Positions 46,029 through 56,445 of a stretch of 64,000 nt of DNA are shown here, piece after piece. Numbering within the stretch: the stretch's first letter is position 1; the number at the start of each line of letters is the position of its first letter. Under the pieces are notes generated by a model that made no database searches, was not told the DNA's origin, and was given only the letters and a program-made list of their open reading frames with translations. The translations under genes were made by a program, and so were the position numbers. The stretch spans positions 1 to 64,000 of the forward strand of contig CAMEJM010000005.1 in NCBI GenBank assembly GCA_945920215.1, written 5' to 3'. Source of the stretch: an uncultured bacterium. GTDB lineage: Bacteria; Bacillota; Clostridia; Oscillospirales; CAG-272.

Positions 46029-46772
46029 TCACAGCGGCTTTTTGGAAATCTGCGCAAAGGGGCGCGGGTACGCCTCCGGCGTCTTTTTTTCCTTAGTCAC
46101 GCGGATCAGCGCGTGATTCTGGTCTTCCGTGCCGGCGGAGCGCAGCGGTATCTGTTCAATCGGCAGGGCGCGCCCGCCCAGAACGGCAAGCGCTTTCTTT
46201 GCGTCCGCGAGTTCATATGCGGCGTTCTTGCCCTTCATTGCCAGCATCTCTCCGCCCACGCGCACATAGGCAAGACAAAGCTCGGCCAGCACGCGCATCT
46301 GCGCCACGGCGCGGGAGACGACGGCGTCAAAGCTCTCGCGCAGCTCCGCAAGGTGCGCGCCGTCCTCAGCGCGCATGGCTTTGGTCTGCACGTTGGTAAG
46401 TCCGAGCAGCTCCGCCGCACCGGCGACGTAACGCACGCGCTTTTCGGTGGAATCCATCGCCAATATTTGCAGATCCGGGCGGACGATGGCAAGGGGGAGC
46501 GTGGGAAATCCGGCGCCGCACCCGATATCCGCCACCCGCGCGCCTTTGGGCAGGTACTTTGCGGCGCAAACGCAGTCGGCGTAATGCAACAGAATGATCT
46601 TCTCCGGCTCCACAATGGCGGTCAGATTGTATTTCTCGTTCTCTTCGAGCATATGGCGGGTCAGCTTCTCAAAGGCGCCGACGCGCTCGTAATTCAGCAA
46701 CTTGGACAGCCCGTTTTCCGAGAATACCTTTTGCAGGGTCGCGGAAAAAGCGGCGGAATCGAAGGAAACCAT
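46029..46772 (-). CDS. rsmG: 16S rRNA (guanine527-N7)-methyltransferase
   Basis: EENEKYNLTAI; VADIGCGAGFPTLPLAIVRPDLQILAMDSTEKR; VVSRAVA. Confidence 0.95.
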   Translation of the reverse strand: MVSFDSAAFSATLQKVFSENGLSKLLNYERVGAFEKLTRHMLEENEKYNLTAIVEPEKIILLHYADCVCAAKYLPKGARVADIGCGAGFPTLPLAIVRPDLQILAMDSTEKRVRYVAGAAELLGLTNVQTKAMRAEDGAHLAELRESFDAVVSRAVAQMRVLAELCLAYVRVGGEMLAMKGKNAAYELADAKKALAVLGGRALPIEQIPLRSAGTEDQNHALIRVTKEKKTPEAYPRPFAQISKKPL

Positions 46773-46780
46773 AACTCACC

Positions 46781-48376
46781 TCACGCCTTGACCGCGTTTT
46801 TGCGGGCAAGGAAGTCCTCGTAGGAGCCGCGGAAATCGGTCATGCCCTCCGGCGTGATCTCGATCACGCGGTTGGCAACCGTGTTGACAATTTCGTAGTC
46901 GTGGGAACTGAACAGAATATTGCCCGCAAAGTCGCGCATCCCGTTATTGACCGCGGTAATGGACTCCAAGTCCAGATGGTTGGTGGGCTGGTCGATGATG
47001 AGCATATTGGAGCCGAACAGCATCATGCGGGAGAACATACACCGCACCTTTTCACCCCCGGAAAGCACTGAAACGCACTTGTTCACGGCGTCGCCCGAAA
47101 AAAGCATACGCCCCAGAAAGCCGCGGAGATACGTTTCGTTCTGATCCTTAGAATACGGGCGGAGCCAGTCGAGAATGGATTCGGTATGCCCCTCAAAATA
47201 GGGAGAATTGTCGCGCGGGAAATAGGAGGTGGAAATGGAGACCCCGAAGTGGAAGGAGCCGGTATCGGGTCCCTCCTCCTCCATCAGGCAGCGGAACAGC
47301 GCGGTCACGCTGCGGTCGTCGCCCACGAAAGCAATTTTATCTCCGCGCCCCACCAAAAACGATACGTCGCGGAACAGCACTTCTCCGTCCTTGATTTTGG
47401 AGAGCCCCTCCACCTGCAAAATATCCTTGCCGGGTTCTCTGTCCATATCAAAACCGATAAAAGGATAGCGGCGCGAGGACGCGGGCAGCTCCTCCACGGT
47501 AATCTTTTCGAGCAGTTTGCGGCGGGAGGTTGCCTGATTGGATTTGGACTTGTTCGCCGAGAAGCGGGCGATAAACGCTTCGAGTTCCTTGATTTTTTCC
47601 TCGGCGCGCTTGTTCTGCTGCTTGATCATGCGCTGCATAAGCTGAGAGGACTCATACCAAAACTCATAGTTGCCGACGTACATTTTGATTGAGCCGTAAT
47701 CGATATCCACAATGTTGGTACACACATCGTTGAGGAAATGGCGGTCATGGGAGACCACCAGCACCGTCCCGAAATAGTCGGAGAGGAATTCCTCAAGCCA
47801 ATGCACCGCCTCCAGGTCAAGACCGTTGGTCGGCTCGTCCAACAGGATAATATCAGGGTTGCCGAACAAGGCTCTTGCAAGCAGGACCTTGACCTTCTGA
47901 CTTTCCTGCAAATCCGCCATGGAGCTGTACAGTAAATCCACATTCAGACCAAGCCCCTGAATCAGACGGGACGCGTCGGACTCTGCTTCCCAGCCGCCCA
48001 TCTCCGCGAACTCCGCCTCCAGCTCCGAGGCGCGCAAGCCGTCCTCGTCCGTAAAATCCTCCTTGAGGTAGATGGCGTCCTTTTCTTTCATCACGTCATA
48101 GAGCTTCTGATTGCCCATGATGACGGTATCGAGCACCGTATATCCGTCGAACGCAAAGTGATCCTGCCGCAAAACAGACATACGCGTGTTTTCGGGGATG
48201 GAGATCTCCCCGCGCGAGGGTTCCAGTTCCCGGCACAGCAGTTTCAGAAAGGTGGATTTCCCCGCCCCGTTCGCCCCGATAATCCCGTAGCAGTTGCCGG
48301 GGGTGAATTTCAGATTGACGTCCTTGAACAGGGTCTGCGCCCCGAAATGAAAGGACAGATTGTTGACTGTGATCAT
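46781..48376 (-). CDS. ABC-F family ATP-binding protein
   Basis: Two Walker A/ABC signatures: GANGAGKSTFLKLL, LLDEPTNGLDLEAVHWLEEFL; SGGEKVRCMFSRMML, DQPTNHLDLESITAVNNGM. Confidence 0.95.
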   Translation of the reverse strand: MITVNNLSFHFGAQTLFKDVNLKFTPGNCYGIIGANGAGKSTFLKLLCRELEPSRGEISIPENTRMSVLRQDHFAFDGYTVLDTVIMGNQKLYDVMKEKDAIYLKEDFTDEDGLRASELEAEFAEMGGWEAESDASRLIQGLGLNVDLLYSSMADLQESQKVKVLLARALFGNPDIILLDEPTNGLDLEAVHWLEEFLSDYFGTVLVVSHDRHFLNDVCTNIVDIDYGSIKMYVGNYEFWYESSQLMQRMIKQQNKRAEEKIKELEAFIARFSANKSKSNQATSRRKLLEKITVEELPASSRRYPFIGFDMDREPGKDILQVEGLSKIKDGEVLFRDVSFLVGRGDKIAFVGDDRSVTALFRCLMEEEGPDTGSFHFGVSISTSYFPRDNSPYFEGHTESILDWLRPYSKDQNETYLRGFLGRMLFSGDAVNKCVSVLSGGEKVRCMFSRMMLFGSNMLIIDQPTNHLDLESITAVNNGMRDFAGNILFSSHDYEIVNTVANRVIEITPEGMTDFRGSYEDFLARKNAVKA

Positions 48377-48594
48377 GTGTGTTTACCTCGTGTTCCGCAC
48401 ACTTCATGCGCATATGTATATATAGTAACTTGTTTCCGCTCCCCAAATGTGAATAAATTGTTAATATATCAAGCCGGTTTCTCCTGCCTGTTCCGCCGTT
48501 TTCTTTCCGCGATCCGACCTCTTTTTTCGACGTGTTTCCCCTTTTTTCATACAATTGGATAGAAAAAACGACATAAATTTCTGTATTTTCATGA

Positions 48595-48623
48595 TTGTGG
48601 TATGTCGAAAGATGTCATATAAT
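48595..48623 (+). promoter_or_regulatory. Candidate promoter with 0A-box-like TGTCGAA in spacer
   Basis: TTGTGG (48595) - 17 nt - TATAAT (48618); tgtcgaa at 48603-48609. Confidence 0.35.
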
Positions 48624-48683
48624 AGTTTACAGAAAATTTAAAAAAAGAAAAAATTAGGAAATATAAAGAAAGGAGCAGATGAA

Positions 48684-50177
48684 ATGAAGCGCGCCGCCCC
48701 CGTGAAACCTCCCGTTGCACTCCCGTCAATTCTGCTCTTTCTTCTCCTGTTCCTGCGGTTTTGCCCCCTGCCCCTTTCTGCCGCGGAGGAAAGCGCAGCG
48801 CCCGCAGAAGATACCCTGTATTGTCTGAGCGAGATTTACAGCTCGGCAGAGTTGTGGGACACGCCCGATGAGGACAAGAATGCGATAACCGTGGGAACGT
48901 GGGGCGCCTGCCATAATAGCGAATCCTCCGACCCCACCGTGCGGTTCGGTTTCCCTTACTCCTATGACGCGCAGGAACACGCCGTCACCATTGCGTGCGG
49001 CGCGCAAAATGAAAACTGTTTGACATGGAGCACCGTGAGCGGTCCCGGCAAAATCACGAACCCGAACGGGTGCTGGCAGTTGTCCTTTCAGGTGCGGTAT
49101 GAAGAAGATTCCTTTGCCGGGCTCAGACTGTGCGCCGGCGATCCCATTGCCGAAATTGACCCCTCCGGCAACTTTTGGGTGCTTGGAAATTCGTCCGAAG
49201 GCACGCCTGTTTCCTTATCCGCGGGGCAACTGTCCGCCGGTTGGAACACCGTCGCGGTTTCTGTTATGCACACTCTCTCCGAGGACGGCAGCGTGACCGA
49301 TTGCGCGCTGTACTTTGCCTTGAATCCTCAAAACGACCGCGTCGTCACCGCCGCCTCACTGGAAGCCTTGCCCGCCATCCGCCGCCGGACAAGCAAGTCC
49401 TTCTTTGCCTCCCTCACCGACCTCTGTCTCTATCCGACCGAAGCGGGAGAGGAAACCACGCCCGCAACTCTGACTCTCCGGGCGTTCCGCACCGCCGAAA
49501 TACGCCCCACGCAGCCGGTGACGCTCACCTTTGAAACCCTGCCGGAGCCAAATTACGAGGGCTATCTTTGGGAAAAGATAGTGTTGCCCGTTTCGTCGGA
49601 TGTGGCATACTGGGAAGCGGACGGGCAGCGCTATTCGCCCGGCGAAAACTACATTATCACCGCCGCCGTTACCTTTTCCCCCGTGTCTTGCACTACCTAC
49701 GCCTACGAGACGCTTGCCGCGGCAATGAAAGGTATCGGCGAAGAGGAAAGCGAAACGGATTTGCCCGGGCGGCTGGAGGCGCTGAAAAGGGCGTTGGAAA
49801 GCTCTTATCTGGACGTGCGGGACGAACGCTACCTCACGGCGGAACAGGCGTTCCGCGACGGCGTCCGTGAACTTGCGGACACCGTAGCCGAATCCCTCGC
49901 GGCGGCAAACGCCACGCCGGACATCAAGGAAAAATACAGCCGCCTGAGGGCGGCGATCGCCTGCTACCGCCTGTCTCCCGACCTCTTCCCCGCCGAAACG
50001 GCAGAGGCGCTGAACCAAGCCGTGGTCTCTTATAACACATTGGTCACCGATATCAATTCCAACCATGCGGAAGCCGTTCTTGCCGGCTCCTCCCTGACAG
50101 CGGACAAGCCCGCCTGCCTTGAAATCCGCGCCGCTCTGACGGATATACGATCCAAAGTACACCGATACGAAGAATAA
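48684..50177 (+). CDS. Hypothetical secreted protein
   Basis: Signal peptide LPSILLFLLLFLRFCPLPLSAAEE; no recognised domain; RBS aaaggag. Confidence 0.75.
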   Translation: MKRAAPVKPPVALPSILLFLLLFLRFCPLPLSAAEESAAPAEDTLYCLSEIYSSAELWDTPDEDKNAITVGTWGACHNSESSDPTVRFGFPYSYDAQEHAVTIACGAQNENCLTWSTVSGPGKITNPNGCWQLSFQVRYEEDSFAGLRLCAGDPIAEIDPSGNFWVLGNSSEGTPVSLSAGQLSAGWNTVAVSVMHTLSEDGSVTDCALYFALNPQNDRVVTAASLEALPAIRRRTSKSFFASLTDLCLYPTEAGEETTPATLTLRAFRTAEIRPTQPVTLTFETLPEPNYEGYLWEKIVLPVSSDVAYWEADGQRYSPGENYIITAAVTFSPVSCTTYAYETLAAAMKGIGEEESETDLPGRLEALKRALESSYLDVRDERYLTAEQAFRDGVRELADTVAESLAAANATPDIKEKYSRLRAAIACYRLSPDLFPAETAEALNQAVVSYNTLVTDINSNHAEAVLAGSSLTADKPACLEIRAALTDIRSKVHRYEE

Positions 50178-50247
50178 AAGACCGCGCGCGGGTCAGGCAA
50201 ACTCCCGCAAGCGCGCGAAGAAAAAAGGAAAGGAAAGGAGAACGCCG

Positions 50248-50829
50248 ATGAAACGCGTTGCAATCCGTCTAACGGCGGTATGTCTGATACTTGCCGCGTG
50301 CTGTTTGTGCTGCGCCTGCGGCGCGCGCACGGCAACCGAAGCCGAGACCTCCCGCGCGCAAGCGAACGCGGCGGCGCTTGTCGGGAAATACGCCGCCGCG
50401 GCGGCAGCCACCGCCCCCACCGAGGTGGAATGCACCGTCCTGACGGAAGCGGGCGGCTCTGTCCTGACCGCGCAGTCCCTGCTGGAGGCAGAGTCCGGGG
50501 AAATGACCGTCACCTTCTACAACACGCTTTCAACCGATACCGCGGACACCCCTTTTACCACAGAGCACAAGATAGCGGTGCAGAACGGCGTGAACACCGT
50601 TGTGCCGTCAGAGTTGCATTTTGACGCCGCAAACCTGTCAGAGCTCTCCGAAGAGGGTTCCACGCTGACCGCGGCGGTGCGCGACCCCCGTGCATTTCTC
50701 GGCAGCGAAACCCAAGCCGCCGATATGCGCGTCAGAGTGACCATGAACGGAACCACGCTCTCCTCGGTGGTTCTGTCCTATACGCTTCCGGGGGACTGCC
50801 GGGTGACGTTGACGGTGCTGTACCTGTAA
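50248..50829 (+). CDS. Hypothetical lipoprotein
   Basis: Lipobox LAACCLCCACGA; RBS ggaaaggag. Confidence 0.72.
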   Translation: MKRVAIRLTAVCLILAACCLCCACGARTATEAETSRAQANAAALVGKYAAAAAATAPTEVECTVLTEAGGSVLTAQSLLEAESGEMTVTFYNTLSTDTADTPFTTEHKIAVQNGVNTVVPSELHFDAANLSELSEEGSTLTAAVRDPRAFLGSETQAADMRVRVTMNGTTLSSVVLSYTLPGDCRVTLTVLYL

Positions 50830-50895
50830 CCGGAGGGGCGCGGAAGCGGCAACGCCGGTTGTTTGTGTGCAATATGTAAAATGATTTATATTATA

Positions 50896-50924
50896 TTGAC
50901 TATTTTCCGCAAATATGGTAAAAT
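50896..50924 (+). promoter_or_regulatory. Sigma-A-type promoter of pgk
   Basis: TTGACT - 17 nt - TAAAAT. Confidence 0.65.
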
Positions 50925-50966
50925 TCTTTTTCGGAAAACAAATACAATTGCAAGGAGCGTATCATT

Positions 50967-52271
50967 ATGTCCATGTACAACAAAAAGAGCGTCGAAGACG
51001 TAAATATTGCAGCCGGCACCTCCGTGCTGGTACGTTGCGACTTCAACGTACCCATGAAAGACGGCGTCATCACCTCCGACAAGCGCATTGTCGAAGCACT
51101 GCCCACCATCAAGTACCTGCTCTCCAAGGATGCCAAGGTCATTCTCTGCTCTCATCTGGGCAAGCCCCATAACATTCTGACCGAAGGCTTCGGTCTAAAC
51201 AAGAAAGAAAAGAAAGCCGTTGCGGCTCTCCCCGCAGAGGAACAGGCTGCCGCTACCGCCGCATATCTCGAAAAGGCAAAGGGCGACAAGAAGAAATTTA
51301 CCCTGAAGCCCGTGGCTGACCGCCTGAATGAACTGGGCATTCCCGTAACCTTTGCCGAGGACATCATCGGCGAGGACGCAAAGGCGAAGATTGCCGCCAT
51401 GAAGAACGGCACCGCCGTCCTGCTTGAAAACATCCGTTTCGATGCGCGCGAGGAAAAGAACGACCCCACATTCGCAAAGGAACTGGGTGCTTACGCTTCC
51501 CTGTACGTCAATGACGCGTTCGGCACCGCGCACCGCGCGCACGCTTCCACCGCGGGCGTTGCCACCTACGCAGGTCTGCCCGCAGTCTGCGGCTACCTGA
51601 TTCAGAAGGAAATCACCGTGATGGGCAATGCGCTGGAGGATCCGAAGCGCCCGTTTGTCGCCATTCTCGGCGGCGCAAAGGTCTCGGATAAAATAGGAGT
51701 CATCAACAACCTCATCGACAAGGTGGATACCCTGATTATCGGCGGCGGTATGGCATACACGTTCTTCCGCGCGCTCGGCTGCCGCGTCGGCACCTCCCTG
51801 TGCGAAGAAGACAAACTCGACGTCGCGCGTGAAACCATGGAAAAGGCACGCGCCAAGGGCGTGAACTTCATCATTCCCGTGGACAACATCATCGGCCGCG
51901 AGTACGATGAGAACACCATCAACATGAGAATTTACTCCAACGCGATCCCCGACGGCTGGATGGGTCTGGACATCGGCCCCGTCACCCGTGAACTGTTTGC
52001 AAAGACCATTCAGGGCGCAGGCACCGTTGTCTGGAACGGTCCTATGGGCGTCTCCGAATGGAAGAACTTTGCCGCAGGTACCGAAGCGGTTGCACAGGCA
52101 GTCGCAGAGTGCGGCGCTGTCTCCATCATCGGCGGCGGCGACTCCGCGGCGGCTGTTGAGAAGCTGGGCTTCGCAGACAAGATGACCCACATCTCCACCG
52201 GCGGCGGCGCTTCCCTCGAATTCCTTGAGGGCAAAGAACTGCCCGGTATCGCCTGCCTGCAGGACAAGTAA
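50967..52271 (+). CDS. pgk: Phosphoglycerate kinase
   Basis: [76 protein letters not shown]. Confidence 0.98.
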   Translation: MSMYNKKSVEDVNIAAGTSVLVRCDFNVPMKDGVITSDKRIVEALPTIKYLLSKDAKVILCSHLGKPHNILTEGFGLNKKEKKAVAALPAEEQAAATAAYLEKAKGDKKKFTLKPVADRLNELGIPVTFAEDIIGEDAKAKIAAMKNGTAVLLENIRFDAREEKNDPTFAKELGAYASLYVNDAFGTAHRAHASTAGVATYAGLPAVCGYLIQKEITVMGNALEDPKRPFVAILGGAKVSDKIGVINNLIDKVDTLIIGGGMAYTFFRALGCRVGTSLCEEDKLDVARETMEKARAKGVNFIIPVDNIIGREYDENTINMRIYSNAIPDGWMGLDIGPVTRELFAKTIQGAGTVVWNGPMGVSEWKNFAAGTEAVAQAVAECGAVSIIGGGDSAAAVEKLGFADKMTHISTGGGASLEFLEGKELPGIACLQDK

Positions 52272-52283
52272 GAGGTGACAGCA

Positions 52284-53045
52284 ATGAGTGCAAGAACAGT
52301 CATCGCCGGCAACTGGAAAATGAACATGACCCCCTCCGAGGCAAAGCAGTTCATCGGTGAACTGGCGCCTATGGTAGCGGGCAAGAACGCTTGCGACATC
52401 GTTTTGTGCGTGCCTTATGTCGACATTCCCACCGCTGTGGAAGCCGCCCGCGGCACTAATATTCACATCGGCGCGGAAAACGTACACTTTGAAGCAAAAG
52501 GCGCTTTCACGGGCGAGGTTTCCACCGCCATGCTCTGTGAGCTGGGTTGTGAGTATGTGATTATCGGTCACTCCGAAAGACGTCAGTATTTCGGAGAAAC
52601 GGATACCACCGTCAATCTGCGCACCAAGGCTGCCCTTGCGGCAGGTCTGAAGGTCATTCTCTGCCTCGGCGAGGTCAAAGAACAGCGTCTGGCAGGCATC
52701 ACCGACGAGGTGGTCGCCATGCAGACCAAGCTGGATCTGGCGGACATTGATGAGGACGCTCTGAAAAACGTCATCATCGCATACGAGCCCGTGTGGGCTA
52801 TCGGCACAGGTCTGACCGCTACCCCGGAACAGGCGGACGAAACCTGCGGCGTGATCCGCAAGACCGTGGCGGAGATTTACTCCAAGAAAGCGGCTGACGC
52901 CATGACCATTCAGTACGGCGGCTCCATGAACGACAAAAACGCGGCGGAGCTGCTCGCCAAGAAGAACGTCAACGGCGGACTCATCGGCGGCGCGTCTCTC
53001 GTCCCCGAAAAGTTCACCGCCATCGTGGACGCGGCGAACGCATAA
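52284..53045 (+). CDS. tpiA: Triosephosphate isomerase
   Basis: RTVIAGNWKMNMTPSEA; IIGHSERRQYFGE; AYEPVWAIGTG. Confidence 0.98.
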   Translation: MSARTVIAGNWKMNMTPSEAKQFIGELAPMVAGKNACDIVLCVPYVDIPTAVEAARGTNIHIGAENVHFEAKGAFTGEVSTAMLCELGCEYVIIGHSERRQYFGETDTTVNLRTKAALAAGLKVILCLGEVKEQRLAGITDEVVAMQTKLDLADIDEDALKNVIIAYEPVWAIGTGLTATPEQADETCGVIRKTVAEIYSKKAADAMTIQYGGSMNDKNAAELLAKKNVNGGLIGGASLVPEKFTAIVDAANA

Positions 53046-53070
53046 ACGCTTCGACATTCCCGCAGAAATG

Positions 53071-53111
53071 AAAAGCAACCCCGTCGGATTTTTTCCGACG
53101 GGGTTGCTTTT
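53071..53111. terminator. Terminator after tpiA
   Basis: aaaagcaaccccgtcgga-ttttt-tccgacggggttgctttt perfect stem. Confidence 0.85.
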
Positions 53112-53149
53112 CGCTTGGCATATACTCTTAACAAGTATACCGCTTTGAA

Positions 53150-53226
53150 AAGAAAACTCATCCCGCCATATTTGTGAGTCTGTATCGCACCGATCCGAAC
53201 AGGCAATGGTCAAGATGAGTTTTCTT
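53150..53226. repeat. 13-bp perfect inverted repeat with 51-nt spacer
   Basis: aagaaaactcatc (53150-53162) / gatgagttttctt (53214-53226). Confidence 0.8.
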
Positions 53227-53249
53227 ATAAGCGTAACACAGCAAAAGGG

Positions 53250-54191
53250 TCAGTTATCCAAAATGCGCGTAATCGACAGATCCCCGCTGTCAGTTTTGAT
53301 TTGCCAAAGCGGTCCGCCCCCATCAATTTTATGAGTATAGCCGTCCACCGTCTCTTCAAACCCGGAAAGCGCATAGGTTCCGCCGCTCGTTTCATACACT
53401 ACGGTTAAGGTACTGCCGGTGCGAAGGATTAGCTTGACGTCGCCGCTTGTGCTCTCCACACGGGCCTCTTCCGGCAATGTTGACCCTTTCATGTACTCGA
53501 TATACCCGCTTGTACTCTTGACTTCCAGCAAGGCAAGCTCTTCAACCTCTCCGACACAGATTTCGCCGCTTGATGTCTCCACGTTCAGAGTGCGCGCGGT
53601 TCCGTTCAGGCAGTATGCCTTACCCGAGGAGCTGCTCAACTGGACGGTATCCGCCGTAAAGTCTCCGACATGCAACTCGCCGCTTGTGCTTTGGAGGTCA
53701 ACGCCTGTCGCTGTCAGACCTCCCAGAATCACATCGGCGGAACCGCTCTTGATCTGTATGTTGTCGAGCAAACATTCGGCAGGAACGGTGATGGCGAGAG
53801 TTTTGGCATGCACCTCTTGCTTCCGCCATTTGGATTTCAGGAACCGGATCCGCAGGGTATCCCCATCCAGCCAGCGGTACAGCACCTCGGAGCTGTCCAC
53901 CTCCTGCGGAGTTTCGTCCTTGAGCCCGGTGAACACGACCTCGGAGATGACAATCTCTTGAACCTCCTCGCTCGAGTAAATCCGGATCTCTCCGGCACCC
54001 CAGTCAATATCGAAATTCTTCACCGTACCGGACGCGTAGTTCGTCGCCCCCGCAGTATATTTTTTTGCGTTCTCATAGGTGTACTTCCCGCTCCATGAAG
54101 TAGGTCTGATTCGAATGTCACAGCTAAAAAGCGCAAGGCATACGCCGACGCCGATAATAAGCACCAAAGCCAAGGAAAGAATGCGTTTCAT
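53250..54191 (-). CDS. DUF4097-like beta-strand repeat protein, lipoprotein-type N-terminus
   Basis: MKRILSLALVLIIGVGVCLALFSCD; repeated STSGELHVGDF / ETSSGEICVGEV / STSGYIEYMKG / STSGDVKLILR units. Confidence 0.85.
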   Translation of the reverse strand: MKRILSLALVLIIGVGVCLALFSCDIRIRPTSWSGKYTYENAKKYTAGATNYASGTVKNFDIDWGAGEIRIYSSEEVQEIVISEVVFTGLKDETPQEVDSSEVLYRWLDGDTLRIRFLKSKWRKQEVHAKTLAITVPAECLLDNIQIKSGSADVILGGLTATGVDLQSTSGELHVGDFTADTVQLSSSSGKAYCLNGTARTLNVETSSGEICVGEVEELALLEVKSTSGYIEYMKGSTLPEEARVESTSGDVKLILRTGSTLTVVYETSGGTYALSGFEETVDGYTHKIDGGGPLWQIKTDSGDLSITRILDN

Positions 54192-54354
54192 AAAAAGCCT
54201 CCTTATTTGAAATTCTTTTGCGAATACAAATGATTGTTTTTTGTCGGCGCTCGGATGAAAAATGATGTGCAGACAAAAACGCGGAAACAAGCTTCAATGT
54301 CACGGAAACCGTGGAAACCACTGCCGGTTGAGGTGCGCCCAACAGGCGCGTTTT

Positions 54355-54831
54355 TTATTTATGATACCTTTTCCCCGCAAGAATGGTCAGGGAGCGGTAC
54401 AGGCTTTCCGCGCAAATCACGCGCATGAGCTGGTGCGGAAAGGTCATGCGCGAAACCGACAGGCGCAACTCGCACGCCGCCTTGACGCGTTCGTCCAGCC
54501 CGTGGGAGGAGCCGATGACCAGCGCCAGCTTGCCCGTGCGATCCGCCGCAGAGCCGACCAGCGCGGCTAACTCCTCGGAGGAATATTCCTTTCCCTCTAC
54601 GCACAAAGCGATCTTATAGGCGTCTGCGGGCAGCGCGGCGAGGATTTTATCGCCCTCCTGTCGCAGCGCGGCGCTGATTTTCTGCGGGTCCTCCTCGTCT
54701 GTGATGCGCACTTCCGGCACGCATACCTCGCGCAGGGAAGCATAGGCGGCGATACGCTTTTCATACTCGGCAAGCGCCGCGCGTAAATACTCCTCTTTCA
54801 GCGTTCCAACGGTGATCAATGTAATTTGCAC
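54355..54831 (-). CDS. rlmH: 23S rRNA (pseudouridine1915-N3)-methyltransferase
   Basis: MQITLITVGTLKEEYLRAALAEYEKRI; LALVIGSSHGLDERV; MTFPHQLMRVICAESLYRSLTILAGKRYHK. Confidence 0.97.
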   Translation of the reverse strand: MQITLITVGTLKEEYLRAALAEYEKRIAAYASLREVCVPEVRITDEEDPQKISAALRQEGDKILAALPADAYKIALCVEGKEYSSEELAALVGSAADRTGKLALVIGSSHGLDERVKAACELRLSVSRMTFPHQLMRVICAESLYRSLTILAGKRYHK

Positions 54832-54965
54832 GGTAAATTCTCTTTCTCCTGACGGAAACAGGAGCCCTTTCCCGCATTTGGAAACCGGGCGCCGGATTTG
54901 ATATACCGAAAGCGGCGCATACTACCCTCAGAGCACAGCGGCGCCGCCGCGTGCCGGGAGGTTGA

Positions 54966-55169
54966 ATGCCAATGGATATGCCGCTTCTCTTCTGGAATGA
55001 ACTGTCGCAAAACAAACGTGCCATGCAGAACTACGCCGCCCTCACACCGGAGGAAAAGCAAGCCCTGTCGGTACGCGCCTGCCGCATCCGGAATGCGGGC
55101 GCCATGCGTCTTTTGGTCACCTCGATGGACGACTCCGAACGCCTGACGGAATACGGCTCTTATTTTTAA
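54966..55169 (+). CDS. Small hypothetical protein (67 aa)
   Basis: In-frame ORF with RBS gggaggttg; LTPEEKQALSVRACRIRNAGAMRLLVTSM helical motif; contains Y.ALTPEEK. Confidence 0.55.
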   Translation: MPMDMPLLFWNELSQNKRAMQNYAALTPEEKQALSVRACRIRNAGAMRLLVTSMDDSERLTEYGSYF

Positions 55170-55239
55170 CGGCAACCGCCCAATCGGGCGGTTGTTTGCA
55201 TGAGAGCCGGAGGTGGCTTCCCCGCTCGGCGATCCCGGC

Positions 55240-56445
55240 TCACCTGCCCTTGACCCGGATCAGGCTTCCCACCCCGTCGGAGAGCGCCGCCAAAAACAAG
55301 TCCACGTCCTCACGGGTGTTCCTGTTCCCGAAACTCACGCGGATGGTACAGTCCGCCGCGCGGTCGCTCAGCCCGAAGGCAAGCATCGCCCCCGACAGAT
55401 GGGTGTCGTGAGAGGAGCAGGCGGAACCGCTGGATACATAGATCCCCCGCCCGGACAGAAAGTGGAGCATGGTTTCACTCTTGATGTCCGGCATGGTCAT
55501 GCTGACGATATGCGGGGCGGCAACCGGCGGCAGATTCAGAATCACCTCGGACAGCGCAGGCGTGTTACGGACCTGCTCCGTCAGGTACTCCCGCAACTCC
55601 CGCAGATGCGCGCTTTCCGCCTGAAAATCCGCCCGACCGCGGCGGACGGCCGCGCCGAACGCGGCGATGCCGGGGACGTTCTCGGTCCCGGAGCGGAGTC
55701 CTCCCTCCTGCCCGCCGCCGAGGGCGTGCGCCACCAGACCGCGCGTGCGGATCAGTTCCGGCGATACCCACAGGGCGCCGACCCCTTTCGGGCCTTCGAT
55801 TTTATGCGAGGAAACCGTGACCATATCCGCGCCGAGGCTCTTGACGGTAAACGGCACCTTCAGAAACGCCTGTGTGGCGTCCGTGTGCAGCACCGCGTCG
55901 CGCGATTGGGCGCGCATCACGCGCGAGACGGCGGCAAGGTCGTAGAGCGCGCCCGTCTCATTGTTCACCAGCATCATGGTCACCAGAATGACGTCAGGCG
56001 TCATCTCCGCGCGCAAAACCTCCATATCAAGCGCCCCGCCGCGGGTGGGAATCTCCACGACACGGAAGCCCTTGTCGCGCAGCGCGGCAAGCGGCTGCGC
56101 GATAGAGGAATGCTCCCCCGCCGTGGTCAGAATTTTTCCGCCGCGTGCGAAACGGGGTTTGGAAAGCGCCCTGCCGAACACGGCAAGGTTGTTTGCCTCG
56201 GTCCCGCCCGCGGTGAACACCACGGTACCGTTGCCCGTATCTCCGAGTGCTGCGCGCAAGTCGGCGCGCACGCCGGAAATCAGATCCTCCGCGTCCTTGC
56301 CGCGGCTGTGGCGCGAGGAGGGGTTGCCCCAATGCGCCTCGGACGCCTCCACGTAAGCGGCGAGCGCCGCGGAGCATATGCGCGTGGTGGCGCTGTTGTC
56401 CAGATAGATTTCTCTGTTTTGCATCGTTTTGCTATGACGTATCAA
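55240..56445 (-). CDS. Cysteine desulfurase (NifS/IscS-like)
   Basis: EIYLDNSATTRICSAAL; VTVSSHKIEGPKGVGALWV; VSSGSACSSHDTHLS. Confidence 0.95.
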   Translation of the reverse strand: MIRHSKTMQNREIYLDNSATTRICSAALAAYVEASEAHWGNPSSRHSRGKDAEDLISGVRADLRAALGDTGNGTVVFTAGGTEANNLAVFGRALSKPRFARGGKILTTAGEHSSIAQPLAALRDKGFRVVEIPTRGGALDMEVLRAEMTPDVILVTMMLVNNETGALYDLAAVSRVMRAQSRDAVLHTDATQAFLKVPFTVKSLGADMVTVSSHKIEGPKGVGALWVSPELIRTRGLVAHALGGGQEGGLRSGTENVPGIAAFGAAVRRGRADFQAESAHLRELREYLTEQVRNTPALSEVILNLPPVAAPHIVSMTMPDIKSETMLHFLSGRGIYVSSGSACSSHDTHLSGAMLAFGLSDRAADCTIRVSFGNRNTREDVDLFLAALSDGVGSLIRVKGR

